Shown here in pieces: positions 54,519 to 63,908 of a DNA stretch of 64,000 nt; position 1 is the stretch's first letter; each line of letters opens with the position of its first letter. The notes beneath the pieces were generated by a model. That model had not been told where the DNA came from and ran no database searches. It saw nothing but the letters and a program-made list of their open reading frames with translations. The stretch lies in contig CAZCRT010000014.1 in the NCBI GenBank assembly GCA_964501185.1, positions 1-64,000 of the forward strand, given 5' to 3'. Both the position numbers and the translations under genes were made by a program. The stretch is from BS150m-G50 sp964501185 [NCBI: uncultured Bacteroidia bacterium] (lineage in GTDB: Bacteria > CAIWAD01 > BS150m-G50).

Positions 54519-55982
54519 CTAATCCCACTGTAGATCTTCCTTGTGCATTCCTGAATCACGGTCAGGTACTTCAGTCGGATACTCTCCGGTAAAGCAGGCC
54601 ATACAGAAATCTTCAGCAGGCTGGTACAATGCCTTGCGCAGCGTTTCAACTGACATGTATTCAACGGAGTCCGCACCCACCCGTCTGGCCAGTTCCTCGG
54701 GATTGTAACGGTTTGCCGCCAGTTCATCCGGATTGGGAAAATCCATACCGTAGAAACAGGGATAACGAACCGGGGGAGAACTGATACGGATGTGAATTTG
54801 TGCCACACCAGCTTCCCGCAGCAGATGCACCAGCTTCTTCAGTGTGGTTCCCCGCACAATGGAATCATCCACCAGCACAACCCGTTTACCATGCAACACC
54901 CCTTCCACCACGTTAAACTTGAGTCGGACGGAAAAATCCCGTTCCATCTGTTGTGGATCAATGAAGGTACGTCCCACATAGTGATTGCGAATCAGACCCA
55001 GCTCAAATTTGACTCCGGAGCTGTTTGCATAGCCGAGAGCGGCTGTATTACTGGAGTCTGGCACTGGAATGGTGATATCGGCATCAGCCGGTCTCTCTTC
55101 AGCCAGAAACCTGCCCAGTTGACGCCTGGTCTTGTCGACATTCTCACCGAAAATTTTAGAGTCAGGCCGGGAGAAATAGATGTATTCAAAAACACAATGC
55201 GCACGTTTCGTTGGTTCAGCCAGCCGCAGAGATTCCATTCCCTCCTCGCTGAACAGCAATAACTCCCCGGGTTCAATATCCCGCTCGTACTCTGCACCGA
55301 TGATATCGAAAGCACATGATTCGGAAGCGACAACCGGTGCGCCGGATGCAGTTCTTCCCAGGCAGAGTGGTTTGAAGCCGTGAGGGTCACGTGCCGCCAG
55401 CATCTGATCTTTTGAAAGCACCACCAGTGAATAGGAGCCGGTAACCTGTTGCAACGCCTCTATAGCCCGCTGTGCAAGTGTATCACGTTTTGAACGAGCC
55501 AGCAGGTGGAGTATTACTTCAGAGTCGGTTGAGGTCTGGAAAATAGCTCCTTCACTCTCCAGGCGCTTCCGCTCTATGCGGGAATTGGTCAGGTTGCCAT
55601 TATGCGCCAGCGCCAGTGACCCGAGGTGTGTGTTGACAAGAATTGGCTGGTTGTTGACCTCTGTACTCGATCCGGTAGTAGAGTAGCGATTGTGCCCTAT
55701 GGCGTGTCGGCCGGCAAGCATCTCCATCTGCTCAGGCAGCCGGAACACCTCCCTCACCTGCCCCAGCTTGGCGCGGCGATACAGACGCTGGCTGTCAGCT
55801 GTGACAATTCCAGCGGATTCCTGGCCCCGGTGCTGCAATGCAAACAATCCCAGGAAAGCCTGTTGTGCTGCATCTTCACTATCGTAGATACCGAAGACAC
55901 CACAGGCTTCATGCACTCCTCTGTCACAGGCTGTACGACAAACAGGTTGATTACTGTTCAAGACACATTCGCTGTTTTTCAT
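54519..55982 (-). CDS. purF: amidophosphoribosyltransferase
   Basis: 487 residues. PurF makes phosphoribosylamine from PRPP and glutamine, the first step of purine synthesis. The catalytic Cys follows a propeptide (EACGVFGIYD), the glutaminase pocket shows LQHRGQESAGI and YSTTGSSTE, and the PRPP loop is VLVDDSIVRGTTLKK. Cysteines in HCVFEYIYF, YPCFYGMDFP and CMACFTGEYP match the [4Fe-4S] ligands of the Bacillus-type enzyme. Two Shine-Dalgarno-like blocks (AGGAGG, AGGAG) precede the ATG. Upstream, 55983-56156 holds two structured inverted repeats. Confidence 0.96.
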   Translation of the reverse strand: MKNSECVLNSNQPVCRTACDRGVHEACGVFGIYDSEDAAQQAFLGLFALQHRGQESAGIVTADSQRLYRRAKLGQVREVFRLPEQMEMLAGRHAIGHNRYSTTGSSTEVNNQPILVNTHLGSLALAHNGNLTNSRIERKRLESEGAIFQTSTDSEVILHLLARSKRDTLAQRAIEALQQVTGSYSLVVLSKDQMLAARDPHGFKPLCLGRTASGAPVVASESCAFDIIGAEYERDIEPGELLLFSEEGMESLRLAEPTKRAHCVFEYIYFSRPDSKIFGENVDKTRRQLGRFLAEERPADADITIPVPDSSNTAALGYANSSGVKFELGLIRNHYVGRTFIDPQQMERDFSVRLKFNVVEGVLHGKRVVLVDDSIVRGTTLKKLVHLLREAGVAQIHIRISSPPVRYPCFYGMDFPNPDELAANRYNPEELARRVGADSVEYMSVETLRKALYQPAEDFCMACFTGEYPTEVPDRDSGMHKEDLQWD

Positions 55983-56016
55983 TTGCTCCTATACCTCCTG
56001 CCCTTCATAATCAGTG

Positions 56017-56093
56017 TAGTATTTCCAGAAAGAAGCAGGTGCAGATTGTAGACGCTGAAGCGATGCCGTTGGCATCGTACTCCGGAAATACTA
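56017..56093. repeat. structured intergenic element upstream of purF
   Basis: Outer arms TAGTATTTCC (56017-56026) and GGAAATACTA (56084-56093) are exact complements. An inner hairpin GCGATGCC-GTT-GGCATCGT (56060-56078) sits inside. Together they would make a cruciform or two-stem RNA ahead of purF. Confidence 0.65.
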
Positions 56094-56096
56094 TTA

Positions 56097-56153
56097 AGCG
56101 ATTCTAACGAATGAAAGACTGTTTGTAAACACTAAGTCCTTATGAGAATCGCT
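56097..56153. repeat. 9-bp inverted repeat between the NSS gene and purF
   Basis: AGCGATTCT (56097-56105) and AGAATCGCT (56145-56153) are exact complements separated by 39 bases that include AAGTCCTTAT. It lies right after the NSS stop. Confidence 0.5.
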
Positions 56154-56156
56154 AAA

Positions 56157-57527
56157 TCATGGAAGACGCAGGATTTTGATTTTATAAAGCATCACCACAG
56201 CTACCAGAAGTGGAGCCACCCAGCGCAAAATGAAACGCCAGATCGGATACCACTTTTCCAGACCGGGACCGGTAGTGAACTCTTCACGAGCCAGCTGCGC
56301 CGGCATGCGCCAACCGACAAAGAGCGCAATCAACAGTCCACCGGCCGGTAACAACCAGTTGGAAGCGAGATAGTCCATGGTGTCAAAAAAGTTCATGCCA
56401 AAGATATCCACCCAGGCACCGAAAAGAGCCCCCTGTCCTGAATATGCGCTGGGTATGCCAAATACGAATATTATCGATCCGGTAAGTAAGGTCGCTTTTC
56501 GCCGGGACCAGCTGGTTTCATCGATAAGGAAACTGGTGACCACCTCCTGCAATGAAATCGCACTGGTCAGTGCGGCGAAAGTCAACAGCAGAAAGAACAT
56601 CAGAGCCAGGATCATACCACCCGGAAGCTGCGAAAAGATGATCGGCATAGTCTTGAACACAAGTCCCGGCCCGGCTTCCGGTGCAAAACCATAGCCGAAC
56701 ACAATCGGAAAGATCATGAAACAGGCCATCAGTGCGACAACCGTATCCAGTATAGAAATAGTCACTGCTGAGCGCACCAGATCCTCTTTGCGCTTCAGAT
56801 AGCTACCATAAGTGAGCATCGCTCCCATACCGAGTGAGAGGGTGAAGAATGCATGTCCCAGGGCTTCCAGTACACCACGGGAAGTCAGTTTGCTGACATC
56901 CGGATAGAAAATGAAGCGAACTGTCTGCATGAAACCCTGGTCAGGGGCAAACATCCCATAGACAACCAGAACCACCAGTATGACAAAAAGTACCGGCATC
57001 AGAACCCGTGCGGCCTTTTCAATCCCCTGGCGTACACCACCCAGCACAATGCCAACCACCATGCCCATGAAAATAAAATGCCAGAAAAGAGTAATGTTGC
57101 CATCGGCATACAGTTTGCTGAACAGTCCACCAATCTGTTCCGGTGTCTGATTGTGCGTAGTGTCCATGATGGCCAGCAATACATAGTTGAGTGACCAGCC
57201 GGCTACAACGGAATAGTAGGAGAGGATGACAAAACCGGCAGCAATCCCCATCCAGCCCACCAGTTTCCATTTGGAGTTTTCACCGGCCAGGATACTGAAA
57301 GCTCCAACCGGGCTTTTTTGTGTAGACCTGCCGATCATTACTTCCGCAATCATGATGGGAATACCGATCACCAGAATTGCAGCCAGATAGATAAGTACAA
57401 AAAGACCACCGCCATTTTCACCGGTGATGTAGGGAAATTTCCAGATGTTACCCAACCCGACCGCTGAACCGGCTGCTGCCAGCACAAAGCCAAGACGACT
57501 GTTCCAGTTTCCTCGATTCTGGGACAT
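56157..57527 (-). CDS. NSS family sodium:amino-acid (neurotransmitter-type) symporter
   Basis: 456 residues, 11-12 membrane helices. The sodium- and substrate-site helix GSAVGLGNIWKFPYITGENGG is intact and matches bacterial LeuT/MhsT proteins. Helix 6 shows SLGMGAMLTYGSYL. NSS proteins import amino acids with sodium; the substrate cannot be read. A very strong Shine-Dalgarno (AAAGGAGGAGGAG) precedes the ATG. Both flanks are noncoding and full of hairpins. Confidence 0.94.
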   Translation of the reverse strand: MSQNRGNWNSRLGFVLAAAGSAVGLGNIWKFPYITGENGGGLFVLIYLAAILVIGIPIMIAEVMIGRSTQKSPVGAFSILAGENSKWKLVGWMGIAAGFVILSYYSVVAGWSLNYVLLAIMDTTHNQTPEQIGGLFSKLYADGNITLFWHFIFMGMVVGIVLGGVRQGIEKAARVLMPVLFVILVVLVVYGMFAPDQGFMQTVRFIFYPDVSKLTSRGVLEALGHAFFTLSLGMGAMLTYGSYLKRKEDLVRSAVTISILDTVVALMACFMIFPIVFGYGFAPEAGPGLVFKTMPIIFSQLPGGMILALMFFLLLTFAALTSAISLQEVVTSFLIDETSWSRRKATLLTGSIIFVFGIPSAYSGQGALFGAWVDIFGMNFFDTMDYLASNWLLPAGGLLIALFVGWRMPAQLAREEFTTGPGLEKWYPIWRFILRWVAPLLVAVVMLYKIKILRLP

Positions 57528-57608
57528 GTTCTCCTCCTCCTTTGACTACTCAGCTATGATGGATAGCAATAGTATTACCAGGTTCGTTACCGCAAGCAAC
57601 ACCTTAGC

Positions 57609-57701
57609 GTTCGATACCAGAGGTATCGAACACAAGTAACACTATACTAAAGCGAGGCTTGAACCCACGGGAGAGCTCTCAGTAAGCATCTACAAGCCTC
57701 G
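57609..57701. repeat. two adjacent hairpins upstream of the NSS gene
   Basis: First, GTTCGATACC (57609-57618), loop AGA, GGTATCGAAC (57622-57631), an exact 10-bp stem. Second, CGAGGCTTG (57653-57661) and CAAGCCTCG (57693-57701), enclosing the palindrome GAGAGCTCTC (57671-57680). No T-run follows on either strand. Confidence 0.7.
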
Positions 57702-57707
57702 AAATAA

Positions 57708-57768
57708 CCGATGTTTCAATGGTCGTTTTCAAAAGGACATTACTTGTGAGCATCGGTATATTTCCAGA
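57708..57768. repeat. 61-bp repeat, copy B, at the 3' end of the DUF5683 gene
   Basis: About 84% identical to copy A (35530-35590) with no gaps. On the minus strand it encodes the last residues KYTDAHK and stop of the DUF5683 protein. The same strand of copy A also reads YTDAHK followed by a stop. Confidence 0.85.
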
Positions 57769-58321
57769 ATGGAAGTCTCAGAGATACTGTTACACCTGCA
57801 CCATCCGGAAACAGCTGCAGGGAAAGGTCTGGTGAATCATCAAAATCTGCCAGCGCGGCATCGACATAAGCATCGGTGATATTGAACAGCTCAAACCAGA
57901 GCAGCCACCAGAGCAGCTTGTTGCGGTCGTTCAGATAGAAACCGGCACGACGATTATAATCGTATTGCAGATCAGGATCTGTTGCATCATGTGCATTCTG
58001 CTCCAACTCCTGCCAACGGAGGTGCTGATGAACAATCCCGTAAACCATTCCAACTTCCACTCCGGCAAACAGGAGCGCTTTCAGAATTCTGCCATTCTGA
58101 AGCTGCCCCCAGCCCGGCTGCACTATGGACTTCAACATCGCTCGCCGGGCCAACTCCATCGTTGTATCAACCCTGGCGTCCTGTCGGGACACACTTGTGT
58201 CAGGTGTAACTACTCGCAGGGAATCAGGCTGAGCCATTGTATCACACCAGACAACAGCCAGTAAAATGAGCAAACTCAACAGGTTCAGCAAAGGGAATTC
58301 TCTGCCCCGGAAACAGATCAT
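57740..58321 (-). CDS. DUF5683-type membrane protein
   Basis: 193 residues from the ATG at 58321, which overlaps the RidA stop (ATGA); the frame is open to 58342. One signal/anchor segment (LLNLLSLLILLAVVWCD), then a core of two more hydrophobic helices around SIVQPGWGQLQNGRILKALL, with DRNKLLWWLLWFELFNITDAYVD and a C-terminal beta segment. The pattern P-G-x-G-Q ... R-N-x-x-W-W ... D-A-Y-V-D fits the DUF5683 family, seen mainly in FCB bacteria. Function unknown. Confidence 0.78.
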   Translation of the reverse strand: MICFRGREFPLLNLLSLLILLAVVWCDTMAQPDSLRVVTPDTSVSRQDARVDTTMELARRAMLKSIVQPGWGQLQNGRILKALLFAGVEVGMVYGIVHQHLRWQELEQNAHDATDPDLQYDYNRRAGFYLNDRNKLLWWLLWFELFNITDAYVDAALADFDDSPDLSLQLFPDGAGVTVSLRLPFWKYTDAHK

Positions 58322-58707
58322 TGACCGGCCAGAGCGATACAATCCATCTCTATCAGTGCATCTTTTGGCAGACGGGAAACCTGAACCAGCACCCGGGCCG
58401 GACTGGATTCTCCGAAGTATTCACTATAGATCTCATTAACCAGGTCGTAGTCGCTCATATCAAGCAGATAGATTGTCACCTTGACAACCTGTGGCAGACT
58501 ACTTTCTCCACCTTCCAGTACAGCAGTCAGGTTTTTCAATACCTGGCGGGTCTGCAGGCCGATGTCTGCAGGCGCCATTTCACCTGTGGCAGGATCAAGT
58601 GCGATCTGCCCCGCAGTAAAGAGTAATTTACCATCGGCGATAACACCCTGTGAATAGGGGCCAATGGCTGCCGGTGCTTTATCAGTAGCAACGATTGCTC
58701 GTACCAT
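58318..58707 (-). CDS. ridA: RidA family enamine/imine deaminase
   Basis: 129 residues, usual length. RidA hydrolyses reactive enamine/imine intermediates from PLP enzymes, relevant in a cell that breaks down amino acids. GPYSQGV, the Arg in ESSPARVLVQVSRLP and the acidic pocket LIEMDCIAL are present. AGGAG precedes the ATG. Its stop overlaps the DUF5683 start. 58708-58850 downstream of the C25 gene shows no terminator. Confidence 0.95.
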   Translation of the reverse strand: MVRAIVATDKAPAAIGPYSQGVIADGKLLFTAGQIALDPATGEMAPADIGLQTRQVLKNLTAVLEGGESSLPQVVKVTIYLLDMSDYDLVNEIYSEYFGESSPARVLVQVSRLPKDALIEMDCIALAGQ

Positions 58708-58850
58708 AACTACTCCTGCAATAATGGTTGGTTAGCGGTGTTCTGATCCACCCTATGAATCTAGGAGTCTATCGGTTCTTCTCAACAAAAACAGCAGGCA
58801 GCCTGTGATACAAACCACATTCTCATCCTGTTCATCAGCTACTTCATCAC

Positions 58851-61800
58851 CTACCTGATCAAGAGGCACTTCCCCGATAGTGATGGTGCATTGTCTATCC
58901 TTATGCTGTAGAAGTAGAGACCGGAGGGTGCTGAATCCGCCTGCCAGTGCAGCAGCTGCTGTCCGGCGTTCAGCGGCCCCTGATGCAACAGTGCAATTCT
59001 CTCACCCAGCAGATTGTAGACAGTGACCTCTACCTCACCGGGATGATTCAGAGTGAATTGCAGGGAGTAGCTGCTGTTAAAGGGATTGGGATAACCACGT
59101 ACCAGTTGTATCACATCAGGTTCTTCTTCAATACCCTGGAGCAGCGGGCCGGTAGTGAATTTGATACTCTGCAGGGAATTCAACTCCTGGTTTGGCAGGT
59201 TGAACTCATGATTGAAGCTGTATTCCAGGCCATACTGCTCACCCGGGGCCTCAATACCAATGGTTGCATAGTTCTCATCTGAGTCCAGGTTCTGATAATC
59301 GAGATAATGAAAGATCAGCTCGCTGTCACCGGTTGCTGTAGGATAATTCTGTTGATCGTGGATTACGACCTGAAAGTTCTGCGACATTACAGGTTGTGCC
59401 CCTGAGATTCGAAACTCGGACCACTCAACATAGAAACGTCCCTGTTCCATATCGTGCCAGTAGAAGATTTCCCCCTGCTGCTGATACTGCCAGTTGTACA
59501 GATCATCCCAGAAAGGTGCCACCATACCGGAAGGTCCGTTTGCACCCGGGATCTGGGAATTACGCCAGCTGGTCAGATCTGTTTCACCGGGAGCCAGCCA
59601 GCCATTACTGCAAACGGAAATTGAGGCGTAGTCCTGTCCATAAAACCGAAATGTAAACGGTAGTGGCAGCATGTTGGTTTCACCATAGGGGTCGTCCCAT
59701 TCCGGTTGTGCGGGATCATAAACATTGAGACTGCTGCCGGGGCCACCCTGATCCGGATCCAGCTCCAGCCAGTTGAATTCCGGTGCCAGCTCGTAATCAT
59801 CATTGCTGTGATAGGCATAGTAGCCACCTGCATCCGGGCCTGAAGGATCTGTCCAATCCAGTTGACCGATGGTAAGTGAGGCTGCTGCTGTCCAGGGCAG
59901 ATCACCGGTCATCACCAGCACCAGGGGACAGATGGTACCATTGACACATTCCTGGTCTATGGTCAGCTGACAGCTGCAACTTGTAACCGCATCAGGTGGG
60001 AGTGACGGGAGGTCAAACTGCATTGTCGATGATGAAAGGCAGGGGTTGAGCTCCAACAGGGCAGATACCGGCTGTTCAAATCCACGATCACCACTGTTAC
60101 GGAGAAACAGTTCGATATTACCGGTTTCACCACGCTGTGGCAGATCGTCGTTATCATCGCTCCAGATCAGTGAATCTACATCCAGGCGGGGGCCATGCAA
60201 CAGTTGATTGAACGCGTCTGGTTCACCGGTGGTAAACACACCCACAAACTGCTGCTGCTCCAGCACCAGGCTCAGATCGTTGTAACTCAGTTCCACGCTG
60301 TTTTCAGAAAGCGCCTCTTCACCGGCAGCAATCTCTGGTAGTTGAAAGTCAGCCCCCAGTGTCATTCCTGCCGCACTCAGGGTAACATCAACAGGAGTGA
60401 GTGTTACAGTGCTGTGATTAACCGCGCGCAACCTGACCTGTTGTGGCTGGCCTACTACCAGTTCACCACCCTGCTCTGCATCGAGGGCAAGAAGCAACGG
60501 ATTCAGTTGCCAGCCAGATTGCAGAATGGAGTTCTGTACCGGTATCAATCCATAACCGCTGACCGTGATTGTCCAGGTCCGCTCTACACCGGCAGGAATA
60601 TCCACCAGGGCCAGCCCGGCTTCATCCGTCCAGGCGGAGAATGCTTCATCAGTCTCTTCATCATAAAGTGTCACATTGGCCTGTGTCACTTCGGAAGGCA
60701 ACTGCACCTGAACCGGAACCTGTGATTGTTCGAGGTGTACTAAAGCCGGATACTGCACTTCCGGGCTGACCGGAGTACCGGTAATCAGGATCATTCCCGG
60801 ATCACCCAGCAGATTGTAAGCATGGAAATAGAAGTGGACTGAATTTGCCGGTCCTCCCGGGCTATGCCAGTCCGGGTTATTGAAGTAGAGCTCCAGCTTG
60901 CCCCTGGTCAACAGCTGCCCGAGGTACTCCAGCCGTTCCTGAACCACTCCCTGGTAGATTCCCAGATCAATGGTGTTATTCCAGCGGGTATGAGTATCGA
61001 GCTCCGAGGGCCCTATGAATCCTACGGCCCCTTTCAACTGATTGGCAGTACCGTGACGCAACCACTTCTCTCCAAAACAGGGATCAGTGCCATAAGAGGC
61101 GAAGTCACCACCTCCACAAACAATGGATGTGACTACCGGCAGTTTGTCATAGTTATGAATGCCGCTCTGGATATCATCACTGGTAAAAAAAGGTGTTACC
61201 CAGGCATAGCGATGGCCGAATCCACGATAATTGATATAGGATAGCCCGTCGTTGACCGCCGGATAAATACTGGAAGCGGGAAGCGGGTTATAATAGTGGC
61301 TGTAAACGCTGTCCACAGTAGTATAACCATTTTCCAGCAGGTCATCACGTACCTGCCGCATGACCTCCCGCCGCGACCAGGCCAGCCACCAGTCACAAAC
61401 CATCAGAGCGCGATCCGGCCAGTTCGGGTCATCCTCCGGCAGAATGATGTCGCGCTCGTACCGAAGTATCTTGTTGACCACAGTCTGCAGCTGGCTGGCT
61501 GTGTCAACCGATAACCTGCCGACATACACTTCCGGTAGAAAATCATTACCGGCCAGCAGGCTGTAAGGATGATCAGTTACGTCCTGATAATTCCATTCCG
61601 GTTCGGAATAACTGGTGCCATTGATAAAGAATGCGTCAAGGGGCATCGACTGTGGATATAGGTCCTTGTCCCCCACGAGCAGTACGAAGTCAAAACTGTT
61701 CCCCAGGTCCCAGCGAGTCTGCAGGTAGTTTTTTATATCGTTGTAATCCATGTCATCCGGCGTTGTGCAAACGGTATCTATAGCCCAACCCAGTTGACGT

Positions 61801-62522
61801 TTCCAGTCAATCAGAGGGTACAGGAGTTCGCGTGCCGGTTCCGGGAAGAATATTACATAACCACCACGGGGGATATCGCGTGCGTTCTGCTGCGCGGGGC
61901 GATAATTCAATAGCAACCTGCTGAACTGCTGCTCTGCAATTCGTGAAGGATGTGTGGACAATAACTGATTACAATTGGAACAATCCTCTCCGTTGAAGGA
62001 AACAAACAACTCCAGCCGATCACTGCGCAACAGTGTATGCCCGTCCGCAGCCAGCCTGAAAGGAGCGATACTGATCTGAACTATTCGCCGGTCACGCATA
62101 ATCGCCGGGGTTGTCATTCTGGTTGCCTGCGGCCACCAGGCTGCCTGGAAGCCGGTATCCTCATATCTGCTTTCATCGCCGGCATCCCAGCGGTCACTGC
62201 CGGTCAACACCGGTGCGGGTGTACAAGCGGGCATTCCGACAGTCACAGCGGAAAGCTGCTCAAGTGATACCGGTGCTGTTGCAGGCAATTCCAGCCAGGT
62301 GGAAATGAGTGGTAATGGATCTGTACCGGTTGCATTGAGACCTGGTATTTCAATCCTGACACCAGCTTCCGTTCGCACTAGTTGATACTCTGTTAACTCG
62401 AATTGGAGGAGTATTCCATCACCGGCATTCTCCTGTGCAGTCAGTGTCCAACCGGCAGTTTCCTGACTGTACTGTGATGCATTTGCACCAACTGTTACCA
62501 GTAATAGAAATAGCAACCACAT
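58851..62522 (-). CDS. C25 (gingipain-type) cysteine protease with type IX sorting domain
   Basis: 1223 residues from the ATG at 62522 (AGGAGG 4 bases upstream); the frame is open to a TTG at 62558. Signal peptide MWLLFLLLVTVGANA. The caspase-like domain runs about 220-600 with the Cys in VTSIVCGGGDF. The usual GHG His position reads GFGHRYAW, so His is two residues later than in gingipains. Several beta-rich domains follow, one with a GEVE/MAM-like pattern near 950-1110. The C-terminus (YPNPFNSSYSLQF...SGLYFYSIRIDN) is a type IX sorting domain. It should be exported through SprA and act at the surface. Confidence 0.9.
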   Translation of the reverse strand: MWLLFLLLVTVGANASQYSQETAGWTLTAQENAGDGILLQFELTEYQLVRTEAGVRIEIPGLNATGTDPLPLISTWLELPATAPVSLEQLSAVTVGMPACTPAPVLTGSDRWDAGDESRYEDTGFQAAWWPQATRMTTPAIMRDRRIVQISIAPFRLAADGHTLLRSDRLELFVSFNGEDCSNCNQLLSTHPSRIAEQQFSRLLLNYRPAQQNARDIPRGGYVIFFPEPARELLYPLIDWKRQLGWAIDTVCTTPDDMDYNDIKNYLQTRWDLGNSFDFVLLVGDKDLYPQSMPLDAFFINGTSYSEPEWNYQDVTDHPYSLLAGNDFLPEVYVGRLSVDTASQLQTVVNKILRYERDIILPEDDPNWPDRALMVCDWWLAWSRREVMRQVRDDLLENGYTTVDSVYSHYYNPLPASSIYPAVNDGLSYINYRGFGHRYAWVTPFFTSDDIQSGIHNYDKLPVVTSIVCGGGDFASYGTDPCFGEKWLRHGTANQLKGAVGFIGPSELDTHTRWNNTIDLGIYQGVVQERLEYLGQLLTRGKLELYFNNPDWHSPGGPANSVHFYFHAYNLLGDPGMILITGTPVSPEVQYPALVHLEQSQVPVQVQLPSEVTQANVTLYDEETDEAFSAWTDEAGLALVDIPAGVERTWTITVSGYGLIPVQNSILQSGWQLNPLLLALDAEQGGELVVGQPQQVRLRAVNHSTVTLTPVDVTLSAAGMTLGADFQLPEIAAGEEALSENSVELSYNDLSLVLEQQQFVGVFTTGEPDAFNQLLHGPRLDVDSLIWSDDNDDLPQRGETGNIELFLRNSGDRGFEQPVSALLELNPCLSSSTMQFDLPSLPPDAVTSCSCQLTIDQECVNGTICPLVLVMTGDLPWTAAASLTIGQLDWTDPSGPDAGGYYAYHSNDDYELAPEFNWLELDPDQGGPGSSLNVYDPAQPEWDDPYGETNMLPLPFTFRFYGQDYASISVCSNGWLAPGETDLTSWRNSQIPGANGPSGMVAPFWDDLYNWQYQQQGEIFYWHDMEQGRFYVEWSEFRISGAQPVMSQNFQVVIHDQQNYPTATGDSELIFHYLDYQNLDSDENYATIGIEAPGEQYGLEYSFNHEFNLPNQELNSLQSIKFTTGPLLQGIEEEPDVIQLVRGYPNPFNSSYSLQFTLNHPGEVEVTVYNLLGERIALLHQGPLNAGQQLLHWQADSAPSGLYFYSIRIDNAPSLSGKCLLIR

Positions 62523-63025
62523 AAATCCTCCTGTGAGAGCAGAAATCTGATACCTCAACCAGTCAACTTAAGCAATGTCATTTTAACTCGCCACAAATAC
62601 CACCGTTCAAATGGGGTAACTATTCTAACTGCGTAACCTTCAAAAGCGATCCCTGTGTATCCCACAGTTGCTGAAGCGATTTCAACGATACCACCATTCT
62701 TTTACTGCAACACAAGCCTGTTTCCACAGGTGCTACGCCAGGGTAGCTGTGTCGTTTGGGTAGCAATCTCGTTGTCGCTGTTTATTATGAGTTTAGCATG
62801 ATTTGACGAATTGTGCAACCTTTTCGTATCACTTTGCCAGAAGTAAGATAGCACTCGAAATTCTAGAGCATACTGATCGTTAGTACCGTTATATCAATAA
62901 CATACAACTCCTTTACTTCCGAACTTGTTAAGTTATTAACTATTGGCACTGTTATTGCTTGGAAAGGGGGCAGACAGGGTCAGTGATAGTACCGACACAC
63001 AAACAGGTGACAAAACGAGGTGATG
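62523..63025. other. divergent intergenic region
   Basis: About 500 bases with no gene, between the C25 gene (minus) and the small plus-strand gene. The only convincing element is the sigma-54 promoter at 62943-62959. The rest is A/T-rich without clear stems. Confidence 0.5.
62943..62959 (+). promoter_or_regulatory. sigma-54-type promoter
   Basis: TTGGCACTGTTATTGCT: the -24 GG in TTGGCAC and the -12 GC in TTGCT are at the exact spacing (5 bases between CAC and TTGC). Transcription would start near 62970, about 55 bases before the next gene. Confidence 0.75.
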
Positions 63026-63340
63026 ATGACAACGAGATCCCAGACCTGCACCGAGCAAAAGTTGTTTCAGGATATTGAACGGCTTAAACGCCACCGACAA
63101 CTGTTCCGCAATCGCATGGAACTGGTACTGCACCAGCAAAGTGATGTTCGTCACCTGATCGCGATACCGGTGAACCCGCGCGGATGCAAAGTTGTATTGC
63201 GTGACAGTGAGAAACACTCCCGGGTAGGTCAGGTAAGTGGTAAACGAACTGAGGGATTCTACCAGGAAAACAATGCACTGTTTGAAGATGTCGCTGAAAA
63301 GATTCTGGCCAAGCTGTGGAATCTGCATATTGAAGAGTAA
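63026..63340 (+). CDS. small protein of unknown function under a sigma-54 promoter
   Basis: 104 residues from the ATG at 63026, with GAGG 5 bases upstream (earlier ATG/GTG at 63023 and 63020 are too close). The N-terminal half is a likely amphipathic helix rich in K, R, Q, H (EQKLFQDIERLKRHRQLFRNRM). The middle has VNPRGCKVVLRD, then a C-terminal helix ENNALFEDVAEKILAKLW. It has no signal peptide and no recognised family. The sigma-54 promoter and the FlgM-like gene that follows hint at a motility or chemotaxis unit. Confidence 0.6.
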   Translation: MTTRSQTCTEQKLFQDIERLKRHRQLFRNRMELVLHQQSDVRHLIAIPVNPRGCKVVLRDSEKHSRVGQVSGKRTEGFYQENNALFEDVAEKILAKLWNLHIEE

Positions 63341-63503
63341 TCATGAAGAATATGGTATTTCCTGGTGTCTTTGTGCAGGAAAGCCCTGGTAAAAAGTGTT
63401 TGAAAGTATTCAGTTTCCAGGAAAGTATGATAAGTGATGCTAGTGGATACACACTGAAAAGACGATTTATTCATATCGCATCACAGTAACAGAGGACCTG
63501 AAA

Positions 63504-63833
63504 ATGGTTGAACATATCGGTAACCAAGAGAATATCCCCCTGCAGCCAGCAGAAAGCAGCAAGCCGATAGAAAAAAACGAGCGCACCGCATCAGCACCTG
63601 TTGGTCAGCCTGAAAAAGTGGATGCTGCCTCTCGCCAGCGTCTGGAAGCAGATACAATAGAGATTTCGGATACTGCCCGGCGTCAACAGGTTGAACAGAA
63701 ACAGGTCGAAACCGAAAAGAGCAGAGAAGAGAGTAACCTGCAATTCACCGGAAATCATTTCTACACACTCGGGCTCAACCTTATCAAGCAGGAGGCGATT
63801 GCTTCACCGTCTGAGCCTGAGATAAAACCTTAA
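63504..63833 (+). CDS. small charged protein, possibly FlgM-like
   Basis: 109 residues. AGAGGA lies 7 bases before the ATG. It is polar and probably disordered in its first 45 residues. The segment ADTIEISDTARRQQVEQK recalls the V/I-x-I-S-x-x-A-R motif of FlgM anti-sigma-28 factors, but the rest (NHFYTLGLNLIKQEA) does not allow a firm call. It lies downstream of the sigma-54-controlled gene with 163 bases between; that gap shows no terminator. Confidence 0.5.
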   Translation: MVEHIGNQENIPLQPAESSKPIEKNERTASAPVGQPEKVDAASRQRLEADTIEISDTARRQQVEQKQVETEKSREESNLQFTGNHFYTLGLNLIKQEAIASPSEPEIKP

Positions 63834-63908
63834 AGTAACTGGTAGCCTATCGGACAAGTAGTGGCATTTGCATGCCCCCTGTAAGATTGTACCTGAACCT
63901 GAAATGAG

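Noticed and set aside
63857-63880. second sigma-54 promoter (GTGGCATTTGCATGCC)
   Set aside because: The TGGCA and TTGC boxes are directly adjacent instead of five bases apart.
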